From: Nitrosomonadaceae bacterium
GTDB lineage: Bacteria; Pseudomonadota; Gammaproteobacteria; Burkholderiales; Usitatibacteraceae
Length of the DNA: 8,400 nt
Direction of reading: 5' to 3'
Assembly: GCA_021300055.1 (NCBI GenBank)
Contig: JAJTHU010000324.1
Span: forward strand, 1-8,400
In this document: one piece after another, positions 1 to 6,413 of the stretch
Position numbering within the stretch: the first letter of the stretch is position 1
Layout: the number at the start of each line of letters is the position of its first letter
Program-made: the position numbers and the translations under genes
Notes under the pieces: generated by a model
What the model saw: the letters and a program-made list of their open reading frames with translations, nothing else
Databases searched by the model: none
Told to the model about the DNA's origin: nothing

Positions 1-33
1 CAGCACCACAGCGACCCAGTAAAGGGTTCGCAT
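1..33 (-). CDS. Possible N-terminus of a membrane/secreted protein, cut by window edge (YhdP/TIGR02099 family candidate)
   Basis: On the minus strand an ATG at 33-31 opens a frame reading MRTLYWVAVVL, which leaves the window at base 1. The eleven visible residues are a basic start followed by a hydrophobic run, as expected for a signal anchor or first membrane segment. The frame is open back to a TAA at 117-115, but no ATG, GTG or TTG lies between, so 33 is the only ordinary start. A weak GGA about 12 nt upstream is the only ribosome-site hint. In many betaproteobacteria a large YhdP-type (TIGR02099) envelope protein lies next to glnE on the opposite strand, which makes that family the leading guess. 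Eleven residues cannot prove it; the frame could also be chance. Confidence 0.3.
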   Translation of the reverse strand, partial: MRTLYWVAVVL

Positions 34-135
34 GCAGAAGAGTCCAAAAAGCTTGGCGGCGGTGAGGATGATGCCCCCGATACGGGTGGAGAGATAAATT
101 GTTGTTATACCGAGTTATTCTAACGACGCAGGTCG

Positions 136-148
136 CCATTTAGTGGAC
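136..148. repeat. 13-bp direct repeat, copy 1 (with dyad symmetry)
   Basis: CCATTTAGTGGAC occurs here and again, identical, at 254-266, 118 bp away. Within it CCATT-T-AGTGG forms an imperfect dyad (four of five arm positions complementary), as operator half-sites often do. The reverse complement, GTCCACTAAATGG, also resembles the terminal bases of some insertion sequences that end in TGT...; that likeness is from memory only. By simple counting, a 13-bp repeat inside 300 bp is unlikely by chance. Confidence 0.6.
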
Positions 149-253
149 GCGCGCACGTTAAACAGTCGCGCAAGCGCCGTACGGGCGGCCAACCGTGGCT
201 TGGCGTAACTGAGCGGAACCACGTGTGCAGCGCATAGAATCCATCCCAACACC

Positions 254-266
254 CCATTTAGTGGAC
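254..266. repeat. 13-bp direct repeat, copy 2 (with dyad symmetry)
   Basis: This is the second identical copy of CCATTTAGTGGAC, in the same orientation as the copy at 136-148. It ends 37 bp before the glnE start codon, a position where a bound regulator or a transposon scar could affect glnE transcription. Flanking bases differ (CCCC before, ACAC after, versus TCGC and GCGC at the first copy), so the identity is limited to the 13 bp. Confidence 0.6.
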
Positions 267-303
267 ACACCATTCGCGCCGATGTTCCCCATGAGCAAGT
301 GCC

Positions 304-3090
304 GTGATTGATTTCGACGCCGGACTCAGGCACCTGCTCCACTGCTCGCGCTTTGCCGAGCGGGTGCTGCGTCGCTCGCCAGCGCTTGAAGCGTGGCTTC
401 AGGCCACCGCCGCTACGTCAGCCACGTCGTTGGTCGCGCGGTTCGAGGCAGAGCCGACCAGACCCGAACAAGGACAGGCGATGGATGTCACTGCGTTCGA
501 CCGCCAGTTGCGCAAGCAGCGCGAATCGTTGATGTTGCTCATCATCTACCGCGACCTCAACGGCCTTGCCTCACTCAATGAGGTCATGCGCGCCATCTCG
601 GCCTTCGCCGACTACGCGGTAAACGCCGCGCGCGCGGTACACCACGCGGCGCTGTGCGCCGAGTGGGGGATTGACGCCACCGCACCAGCCGCCGCCGCGC
701 AGAGCGACTTCATCGTAGTCGGCATGGGCAAGCTCGGCGCCCACGAGCTCAATGTCTCTTCCGACATCGATCTCATCTTTGTATACCCCCACGATGGCGA
801 CGCCACTGCCGCCCGTAGCTGGCATGAATTTCACGCAGCACTCGGCAAACGCATCATTCGCAGCATCGACCAACTCGACGCCGACGGCTTTGTATTTCGG
901 GTCGACATGCGGCTGCGCCCTTTCGGCGCCAGTGGCCCCTTAGTGGTGAGCCTCGCAGGCTTAGCCGATTACTTCATTGGGCAAGCGCGGCCGTGGGAAC
1001 GCTACGCGTGGCTGAAGGCGCGCGCCATTTGCGGCCAAGCTGCGCACGTTGAGGCACTCGATGCGCTCGTGCAGCCATTCGTCTATCGCCGTTATCACGA
1101 CTTCGCGGCGATCGATGAAATGCGCAGCCTGCACGCACAGATTCGCGAAGAGGCCATGCGCCGTGGCAAGCAGACCGATATCAAGGTAGGCGCCGGCGGC
1201 ATCCGCGAAGTGGAATTCATCGCGCAGCTCCCGCAACTCATTCGCGGCGGTCGTGAGGTGGCGCTCCGCACCCGCAGCACGGTCACCGCATTGGCAGAGC
1301 TTGCGCGAAGCGGTTTGCACACGCCAGCACAGCACCAACAATCGCTTGCGGCTTACATGTTCTTACGCAACCTCGAACATCGCTTGCAGTACCTCGACGA
1401 CCAGCAAACCCAAGCGCTACCGCAGGACGCCGACCCGCAGCAACGCATCGCTGCCGCGATGGGTTTTCCCGACTGGGCCGCGTTGATTAAAGCGCTCGAC
1501 GCGCACCGGCAAGTCGTGTCGACGATGTTTGATGCCGCTTTCGGGCTTGACCTTTCCGGCACCGGTATGACGGATGGCAATGGACAAACTCGCCTATCCA
1601 CGGGCATTCCCAGCCAAAATGCCGTGGAAACGCCCGTCAATGCTGGGGTTTTGGTTGCTGATGCGAGCTCTCCCGCTGCACCTGACGCCGCCGCCAGGCT
1701 CCGCGCCGATCTCTACCAGCAGAGCGCGCGGCGGCAGAGCCTCTCCGGAAAACTGCGCGCACGTCTCGACCGCCTCTACGAGCGCGTATTGAGCATGAAC
1801 ACCTCTGCGACGACAGCGATCAGACTGTTTGATGTGCTCGATGCCATCGATAAACGCGAGACCTATCTGGCGTTGCTCGATGAATATCCGCGCGCGCTCG
1901 ACCGCCTCAGCGTGATTGTCACCGCTAGCGCGTGGGCCGCCGATCTGATTCGTCGCCACCCGATCTTGCTCGAAACGCTCACGCGCCCCGCTGCGACTGA
2001 CCGCATCGACTGGGCGCTCGAGCGCCAGCAGATTGAAGCTGAGTGCGATGCCGTGGGCAATGATGTCGAACGCCAGTACGACATCCTGCGACATGCCCGC
2101 CAGCGCATCATGTTGCGGCTGTTCGTCGATGACATCGAGGGACGCAGCAGTTTGATGGCGCTATCCGACCATCTTTCCGCACTCGCCGATATGCTGCTCG
2201 ACATCACGGTACAGCGCGCTTGGCACGCACTGGTGCGCGCCTCGACTAACCTGTCTGCCGTCTCGATGGCCGCTCCAAAGGGCTTTGCCGTGATCGGCTA
2301 CGGCAAGCTCGGCTCCAAGGAGTTGGGCTACCAGTCCGATCTCGATTTGGTGTTCTTGTACGACGCCGCGTCTCCGATTGGCCGCGAATCGCCGGAGCTC
2401 TTCGCGCGCTTGACGCAACGTGTAAACAGTTGGCTCAACACCATGACCCCGGGTGGGGTGCTATACGAAACCGACTTGCGCTTGCGACCCGATGGCGCCG
2501 CAGGTCTCTTAGTGTCGAGCATGGATGCGTTCGCGGATTACCAAAGCCGACGCGCCTGGACTTGGGAACACCAAGCGCTGACGCGTGCACGCTGGTGCGC
2601 GGGGGACGCGGCGCTGGCAGCGCCGTTCGAAGCCATTCGTCGCGACATCTTGTCCCGCAAGCGCGACCTCGTCGCACTGCGTGAAGAGATCGTAACCATG
2701 CGCGATCGTATGCGCGCGGAGAAAAAAGATCGCGTCGGTGAAGATGCCGCACTCGACCTCAAAAACACGGTGGGCGGCGTGGTGGATGTGGAGTTCATCG
2801 TGCAGTACCTCATCCTCGCCTACAGCCACGAGCATCCGGAGTTCATTGGCAACCTCGGCAACTTCGCGCTCATCAACCGCGCGGCGGCGCTGGGCATCCT
2901 CGAAGAGGAACAGGCCGCACAGCTTGGCAAAGCCTATCTCGCTTACCGCGCACGCTTGCATCAAGCGCAGCTCAACAACGAGCGCAAGGCGTGGATCGGC
3001 GTCGATGAACTCAGTGCGGAACGCCGTAGCGTGGCGCAGGTGTGGCGCGCGTTGTTTGGCAACAATGCGTCGCGCAGCGCTAGCGAATAA
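304..3090 (+). CDS. glnE: Bifunctional glutamine synthetase adenylyltransferase / adenylyl-removing enzyme
   Basis: Cytoplasmic enzyme that adds AMP to glutamine synthetase subunits when nitrogen is plentiful and removes it by phosphorolysis when nitrogen is scarce, under control of PII (GlnB). The 928 residues compare with about 946 in E. coli. Two nucleotidyltransferase domains are visible. The N-terminal adenylyl-removing half has GMGKLG at 140-145 and the metal-binding SSDIDL with D154 and D156; GGIREVEF follows. The C-terminal adenylyltransferase half has GYGKLG at 665-670 and SDLDL with D679 and D681, then GGVVDVEFIVQ. A poorly conserved, Ala/Thr/Gly-rich linker lies at about 418-466. 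The GTG at 304 is chosen because an in-frame TGA lies at 292-294, the next in-frame ATG is at 481 (residue 60), and residues 8-30 (HLLHCSRFAERVL) look like the normal family start. Only a weak GAGCAAG precedes it. The gene ends 2 bp from hemH, tail to tail. Both active sites look intact. Confidence 0.97.
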   Translation: MIDFDAGLRHLLHCSRFAERVLRRSPALEAWLQATAATSATSLVARFEAEPTRPEQGQAMDVTAFDRQLRKQRESLMLLIIYRDLNGLASLNEVMRAISAFADYAVNAARAVHHAALCAEWGIDATAPAAAAQSDFIVVGMGKLGAHELNVSSDIDLIFVYPHDGDATAARSWHEFHAALGKRIIRSIDQLDADGFVFRVDMRLRPFGASGPLVVSLAGLADYFIGQARPWERYAWLKARAICGQAAHVEALDALVQPFVYRRYHDFAAIDEMRSLHAQIREEAMRRGKQTDIKVGAGGIREVEFIAQLPQLIRGGREVALRTRSTVTALAELARSGLHTPAQHQQSLAAYMFLRNLEHRLQYLDDQQTQALPQDADPQQRIAAAMGFPDWAALIKALDAHRQVVSTMFDAAFGLDLSGTGMTDGNGQTRLSTGIPSQNAVETPVNAGVLVADASSPAAPDAAARLRADLYQQSARRQSLSGKLRARLDRLYERVLSMNTSATTAIRLFDVLDAIDKRETYLALLDEYPRALDRLSVIVTASAWAADLIRRHPILLETLTRPAATDRIDWALERQQIEAECDAVGNDVERQYDILRHARQRIMLRLFVDDIEGRSSLMALSDHLSALADMLLDITVQRAWHALVRASTNLSAVSMAAPKGFAVIGYGKLGSKELGYQSDLDLVFLYDAASPIGRESPELFARLTQRVNSWLNTMTPGGVLYETDLRLRPDGAAGLLVSSMDAFADYQSRRAWTWEHQALTRARWCAGDAALAAPFEAIRRDILSRKRDLVALREEIVTMRDRMRAEKKDRVGEDAALDLKNTVGGVVDVEFIVQYLILAYSHEHPEFIGNLGNFALINRAAALGILEEEQAAQLGKAYLAYRARLHQAQLNNERKAWIGVDELSAERRSVAQVWRALFGNNASRSASE

Positions 3091-3092
3091 GA

Positions 3093-4202
3093 CTAGTTTG
3101 GCGCGCCCATGGCCTTGGCGCGCGCGGCTTGTGCCTCAGCCTCGGCCAACAGGTGCTGCGGCTCGCGGTTGAGCCAGCCGTGCAGGTGCTCAAGCGCGAT
3201 ATCGCGCAACGCCTCGACGAATGGCAGCGTATCGTTCGCAACAGGTAGGTAATTGAACGTTTTACCGCCTGCGTGCAGGAAGGTTTCACGCGCTTCCATG
3301 GCGATTTCTTCGAGCGTCTCCAAACAATCTGCCGCAAAGCCCGGGCAAATCACATCCACGCGTTGTACGCCGTTCGTGCCCATTTGTTCGAGCGTTTGGT
3401 CGGTGTACGGCTGCAACCATTCCGCCTTGCCAAAGCGTGATTGAAACGTCACCACATAGTTGTCGGCAGACAAACCGAGTCGCTCAGCGATAAGGCGCGC
3501 GGTCTTGTGGCACTGACAGTGATAAGGGTCGCCACGATCGAGGTGAAATTTAGGTACACCGTGAAATGTCATCAGCAACTTGTCGGTGGCGAAGTTGGGG
3601 CGACCGATGCGCGTCCAGTGCGCTTCCAGATTGCGCGCCAGCGCGTCGATGTACGCAGGATGGTCGTGGAACGAACGCACAAATCGAATACCGGGCACGT
3701 CGCGCTTGCCGCTCAATACCCGGCTTAGTTCATCGAAGGTCGAGGCCGTGGTGCTCGCCGCGTACTGTGGATAAAGAGGCAACACCAAGATATCGTTGCA
3801 GCGTTCGCGCTTGAGTTGATCGATTGCCGATTCGATTGATGGATTGCCGTAGCGCATGGCGGGCACGACCACCAGTGGCGTGCGAGTACGCTCTCCCAAG
3901 TAACCACGCAGCATCTGCGCTTGGCGCTCAGTGTAGACCCGCAGCGGCGAGCCTTCGGCCATCCAGATGGTCTGGTACTTCGCGGCTGTTTTTTTCGGTC
4001 TGACGTTGAGGATGATCAGATTGAGGATCAGCCACCAAAGCAGACGCGGAATCTCGACAATGCGTGGATCAGACAAAAACTGCTTGAGATAGGGTCTGAC
4101 AGCTGCTGCCGTCGGCGCATCTGGCGTACCCAAATTGACAACCAGCACGCCGACCTTGGGTGGCGTACCGTGTCGGTAGGCGGGTTCAGGAGAGAAAGAC
4201 AT
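3093..4202 (-). CDS. hemH: Ferrochelatase (protoheme ferro-lyase)
   Basis: Inserts Fe2+ into protoporphyrin IX to make protoheme, the last step of heme synthesis, in the cytoplasm at the membrane surface. The 369-residue form shows the family landmarks: VGVLVVNLGTPDAP near 17-30, EGSPL at 83-87, a YPQYAAST segment in the middle, the catalytic histidine H214 in TFHGVPKFH, and the conserved glutamate E295 in CLETLEEI. It is longer than the E. coli enzyme (about 320) because of an N-terminal leader of about 15 residues and an Ala/Glu-rich C-terminal tail. The start is the ATG at 4202; a longer frame to 4271 exists but would run 23 residues into the hrcA end and lacks family likeness. It lies 22 bp downstream of hrcA on the same strand, so it is probably cotranscribed. 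No clear Shine-Dalgarno is present; a seven-A run sits 7-13 nt before the ATG. The stop is 2 bp from the glnE stop. Confidence 0.97.
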   Translation of the reverse strand: MSFSPEPAYRHGTPPKVGVLVVNLGTPDAPTAAAVRPYLKQFLSDPRIVEIPRLLWWLILNLIILNVRPKKTAAKYQTIWMAEGSPLRVYTERQAQMLRGYLGERTRTPLVVVPAMRYGNPSIESAIDQLKRERCNDILVLPLYPQYAASTTASTFDELSRVLSGKRDVPGIRFVRSFHDHPAYIDALARNLEAHWTRIGRPNFATDKLLMTFHGVPKFHLDRGDPYHCQCHKTARLIAERLGLSADNYVVTFQSRFGKAEWLQPYTDQTLEQMGTNGVQRVDVICPGFAADCLETLEEIAMEARETFLHAGGKTFNYLPVANDTLPFVEALRDIALEHLHGWLNREPQHLLAEAEAQAARAKAMGAPN

Positions 4203-4224
4203 TAAGGCTTTTTTTGCGGCTGCG

Positions 4225-5235
4225 CTACTGTTGACTGAGCGCACTCGACAAGAGCTTCGCGGTGACATCAACGATTGGGATCACGCGCTCATAAGCCATG
4301 CGCGTCGGCCCGATCACTCCCACGGTGCCAACAATTTGTCCGTCGACCTCGTATGGGGCCGTCACCAACGAAAACTCATCGAGGGGCACCGTTTCCGATT
4401 CGCCACCAATAAAGATTTTCACGCCATCCGCACGTTGCGACACATCGAGCAGCTCGTAAAGCTGCGACTTGGCCTCGAAGAGGTTAAACAAGCGCTTGAG
4501 CGAGCCCATGTTCGACGAGATATCCTCAACATCGAGCAGATTGCGTTCACCCGACACCACCACACCGGAATCGTTACGTTGGTCGCGCGATTCAACCACC
4601 GCGGCCATCAGCGACGAGATATCGCGATGCAACTGTGCCAACTCCGTCTTAACGCGCTCACGCAGCAGGTCGAAATCCACGCCGGCGTAGTGCGCATTGA
4701 TGTAGTTGGCGGCTTCAACCAGTTGCGAGGGGGAGATTGGCTTCTCGGTCACAAAAATGCGGTTTTGCACATCACCATCCGTCGCCACGATGATGAGCAG
4801 CACACGCCGCTCGGAGAGCGGCATAAATTCGACGTGCTTGAGACCAACACCTGCGCGACGCGGCGTCATGACCACCCCTGCAAAGTGGGTGAGCTCGGAC
4901 AGCATCTGGGAAGCGGCCGTGACTACCTGGCGCGGGTCATCGGGGCGGATCTGCTCGCGCAGCGCGTGCTGCTCCATGTGTTCAAGCGGCTGAATGGTGA
5001 GCAGGGTATCGACGAAAAACCGATAGCCTTTGGGCGTCGGGATACGCCCGGCCGAGGTGTGCGGGCTGGCGATATAGCCCATCTCCTCGAGATCAGCCAT
5101 GACATTGCGGATCGACGCCGCCGAGAGCTCCATGCCGGAAAACTTCGACAGCGTGCGCGAGCCAATCGGCTGGCCGTCGGCGATATAACGTTCCACCAGA
5201 AACTTCAGTAGGGTTTGCGCACGTTCGTTGATCAT
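4225..5235 (-). CDS. hrcA: Heat-inducible transcription repressor HrcA
   Basis: DNA-binding repressor of class I heat-shock genes. In known systems it binds the CIRCE inverted repeat upstream of groESL and/or dnaK operons, and its folding depends on GroEL. The protein is 336 residues, near the usual 340. The N-terminus (NERAQTLLKFLVERYIADGQ) and the winged-helix region are typical: SAASIRNVMADLEEMG at 38-53 is the recognition segment and SPHTSAGRIPTPKGYR at 57-72 the wing. The C-terminal signature IGPTRM is at 308-313. The ATG at 5235 gives the normal family start. The six bases before it (CACCAT) contain no Shine-Dalgarno, and a -10-like TAGAAT ends just upstream of them. No CIRCE element (TTAGCACTC-N9-GAGTGCTAA) is visible upstream, so autoregulation through CIRCE is not supported here. 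It is divergent from nadK and leads into hemH after 22 bp. Confidence 0.97.
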   Translation of the reverse strand: MINERAQTLLKFLVERYIADGQPIGSRTLSKFSGMELSAASIRNVMADLEEMGYIASPHTSAGRIPTPKGYRFFVDTLLTIQPLEHMEQHALREQIRPDDPRQVVTAASQMLSELTHFAGVVMTPRRAGVGLKHVEFMPLSERRVLLIIVATDGDVQNRIFVTEKPISPSQLVEAANYINAHYAGVDFDLLRERVKTELAQLHRDISSLMAAVVESRDQRNDSGVVVSGERNLLDVEDISSNMGSLKRLFNLFEAKSQLYELLDVSQRADGVKIFIGGESETVPLDEFSLVTAPYEVDGQIVGTVGVIGPTRMAYERVIPIVDVTAKLLSSALSQQ

Positions 5236-5241
5236 ATGGTG

Positions 5242-5247
5242 ATTCTA
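5242..5247 (-). promoter_or_regulatory. Putative -10 box for hrcA
   Basis: On the minus strand TAGAAT matches the sigma-70 -10 consensus at five of six positions and lies 6 nt before the hrcA ATG. A transcript starting 6-8 nt downstream would begin at or next to the ATG, that is, be leaderless. No good -35 hexamer is found 16-18 nt upstream, so the call is tentative. Confidence 0.35.
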
Positions 5248-5313
5248 TCGGGGTGGCGGCTCGCTGGATTTACTTTTTCTCAAAGTTCTCCAACCTGCGA
5301 ATACCAACATCGA

Positions 5314-5323
5314 GGGTTAACCC
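5314..5323. repeat. Perfect palindrome in the hrcA–nadK region
   Basis: GGGTTAACCC is a perfect 10-bp palindrome, 79 bp upstream of hrcA and 154 bp upstream of nadK. The flanking bases (A on both sides) do not extend it. It could be a dimeric regulator site, but nothing in the sequence names the regulator, and a 10-bp palindrome can arise by chance. Confidence 0.4.
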
Positions 5324-5462
5324 ACCCTAATGAGACGCTTTCGCGCGGCAGAGGTTCTGGCTAGCGCCGCGGCGCCGGCCGCTTCTACCCCAACCGAGCC
5401 CGCTTGCAAAACCCCGAATTCATCTCGACGCGCAAACGGAGGCTCTCGGCGCGAGGTCGGTA

Positions 5463-5471
5463 TGTTTTAAT
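5463..5471 (+). promoter_or_regulatory. Putative extended -10 box for nadK
   Basis: TGTTTTAAT contains TTTAAT (five of six matches to TATAAT) preceded by TG plus one base, the extended -10 form that can work without a strong -35. It ends 6 nt before the nadK ATG, so the predicted transcription start falls at or beside the start codon. No convincing -35 hexamer is visible at 16-18 nt spacing. Confidence 0.4.
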
Positions 5472-5477
5472 CTTTGC

Positions 5478-6353
5478 ATGACTCAGCCATTCAAGACAAT
5501 TGCAGTCGTCGGCAAGCCAGACGGGGTTGGCGTTCCGGGCCCACTCGCCCTGCTGCATCAATTTTTGAGCCGACGCGGTGTTGCAGTCGTTATGGACGAG
5601 CGCACCGCTGCGCTCGCACCTACCTCCCCCGCCCGCGTGTTGCCCCTCGAGTCGCTGTTTGCTGAAGCCGATTTGGCGATTGCACTCGGCGGTGACGGTA
5701 CGCTACTCGGGATTTCACGCGTAGTCGCCGATCACCATGTCCCGCTGGTCGGCATTAACCTCGGCACCCTTGGTTTTTTGACGGATATCCCAGCCGAATC
5801 CATGGTGTCGATGTTGGGCGCCATGCTCGACGGCGCGTTCGAACCTGAATCGCGCCTGCTTCTTGACGGCGAGATTTGGCGCAACGACCAACTCATTTTT
5901 TCGGCCGTGGCCCTCAACGATGTCGTGGTCTCGCGCGGTGCGATGGGCTCGATGATCGAGTTTGCTGTCGAGGTGAACGGCGAGTTCGTGTATTCACTCC
6001 GCGCTGACGGCTTGATCGTTTGTACGCCGACCGGTTCGACCGCCTATGCCCTGTCGAGCGGCGGGCCGATCTTGCACCCGAACCTGCCTGCCATTGGGCT
6101 TGTACCCATCTCCCCGCATACGCTCTCAAACCGCCCGGTCGCGATTCCGGATTCCTCTGAGGTACGCATCAAACTGCTGCGCGGACACAACGCCCGCGTC
6201 AACTTTGATGTGCAGTCCTACTTTGATCCCGAGACGGATGACGTGGTCGTGGTTCGCGGACACCGCAATCGCCTAAAGCTCCTTCACCCCGTTGGGCACT
6301 CTTACTTCGCGATGCTGCGCAGCAAGCTACACTGGGCCGAGCGTGCCTCGTAA
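5478..6353 (+). CDS. nadK: NAD kinase
   Basis: Phosphorylates NAD+ to NADP+ using ATP or polyphosphate; the only usual route to NADP(H) in the bacterial cytoplasm. The 291 residues are typical in length. Landmarks are the substrate-binding GGDGTLL starting at G71 with the key aspartate D73, then N147-D148 at the place where many family members have N-E (a conservative difference), and ADGLIVCTPTGSTAYALSSGGPI with TPTGSTAY at 183-190, followed by NRPVAIPDSS. The ATG at 5478 gives a normal start (MTQPFKTIAVVG). No purine-rich ribosome site lies in the 15 nt before it. It is divergent from hrcA and followed by recN after 60 bp on the same strand. No defects are seen. Confidence 0.96.
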   Translation: MTQPFKTIAVVGKPDGVGVPGPLALLHQFLSRRGVAVVMDERTAALAPTSPARVLPLESLFAEADLAIALGGDGTLLGISRVVADHHVPLVGINLGTLGFLTDIPAESMVSMLGAMLDGAFEPESRLLLDGEIWRNDQLIFSAVALNDVVVSRGAMGSMIEFAVEVNGEFVYSLRADGLIVCTPTGSTAYALSSGGPILHPNLPAIGLVPISPHTLSNRPVAIPDSSEVRIKLLRGHNARVNFDVQSYFDPETDDVVVVRGHRNRLKLLHPVGHSYFAMLRSKLHWAERAS

Positions 6354-6413
6354 CCAACGCCGCCACCTGCGCCAACTGTCCCTACCGCATCGGACCCTAC
6401 ACATCAGACCGCA

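Larger units (their letters stand above)
34..303. other. Intergenic region upstream of glnE
   Basis: About 270 bases without a convincing gene, between the possible leftward gene and glnE. A minus-strand open frame crosses it (75 codons from within glnE to about 115), but its product looks like no family I know, and its first part overlaps the glnE coding start. An AT-rich patch at about 93-122 contrasts with the surrounding GC-rich DNA and could hold the leftward promoter. A -10-like TAGAAT at 235-240 lacks a -35 at proper spacing. The stretch contains the 13-bp direct repeat listed separately. I see no tRNA, no terminator with a T-run, and no transposase fragment I can name. Confidence 0.6.
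5236..5477. other. Divergent hrcA / nadK intergenic (promoter) region
   Basis: These 242 bp must hold the starts of both the hrcA-hemH and nadK-recN transcripts. Visible structure: a -10-like hexamer before each gene (listed separately), a perfect 10-bp palindrome GGGTTAACCC at 5314-5323, a 12-bp GC-only palindrome GCGCCGCGGCGC at 5364-5375, and a small CTCG-GCG-CGAG hairpin at 5445-5455 just before the nadK -10. I find no CIRCE element, no sigma-32 promoter with both boxes at correct spacing, and no LexA-type CTGT-N8-ACAG box. A 46-codon open frame at 5330-5470 is probably chance. Confidence 0.7.

Noticed and set aside
115..342. A 75-codon minus-strand open frame overlapping the glnE start
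   Set aside because: It begins inside the glnE coding region, has no known domain, and crosses both copies of the 13-bp repeat. It could be a relic, but nothing shows that it is coding.
4203..4271. A longer hemH start at 4271
   Set aside because: It would add 23 residues without ferrochelatase likeness and overlap the end of hrcA. The ATG at 4202 fits the family N-terminus.
4231..5211. A 326-codon plus-strand open frame antisense to almost all of hrcA
   Set aside because: It lies opposite a well-supported hrcA with all family signatures. Its His/Arg-rich composition is what the complement of this GC-rich gene would give, and it has no recognisable domain. Long antisense frames are common at this base composition.
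5236..5290. A sigma-32 heat-shock promoter for hrcA (CCCCGATA on the minus strand)
   Set aside because: The -10-like part matches only about half of CCCCATnT, and no CTTGAA lies 11-16 nt upstream; the nearest TTGAGA is too far away.
5330..5470. A 46-codon open frame (MRRFRAAEVLASAAAPAAS...) ending 7 nt before nadK, possible leader peptide
   Set aside because: The nearest purine-rich sequence is about 13 nt from its ATG, its composition is low-complexity Ala/Pro/Arg, its third-position GC seems lower than the neighbours, and it covers the putative nadK -10. It could be rechecked by conservation in relatives.
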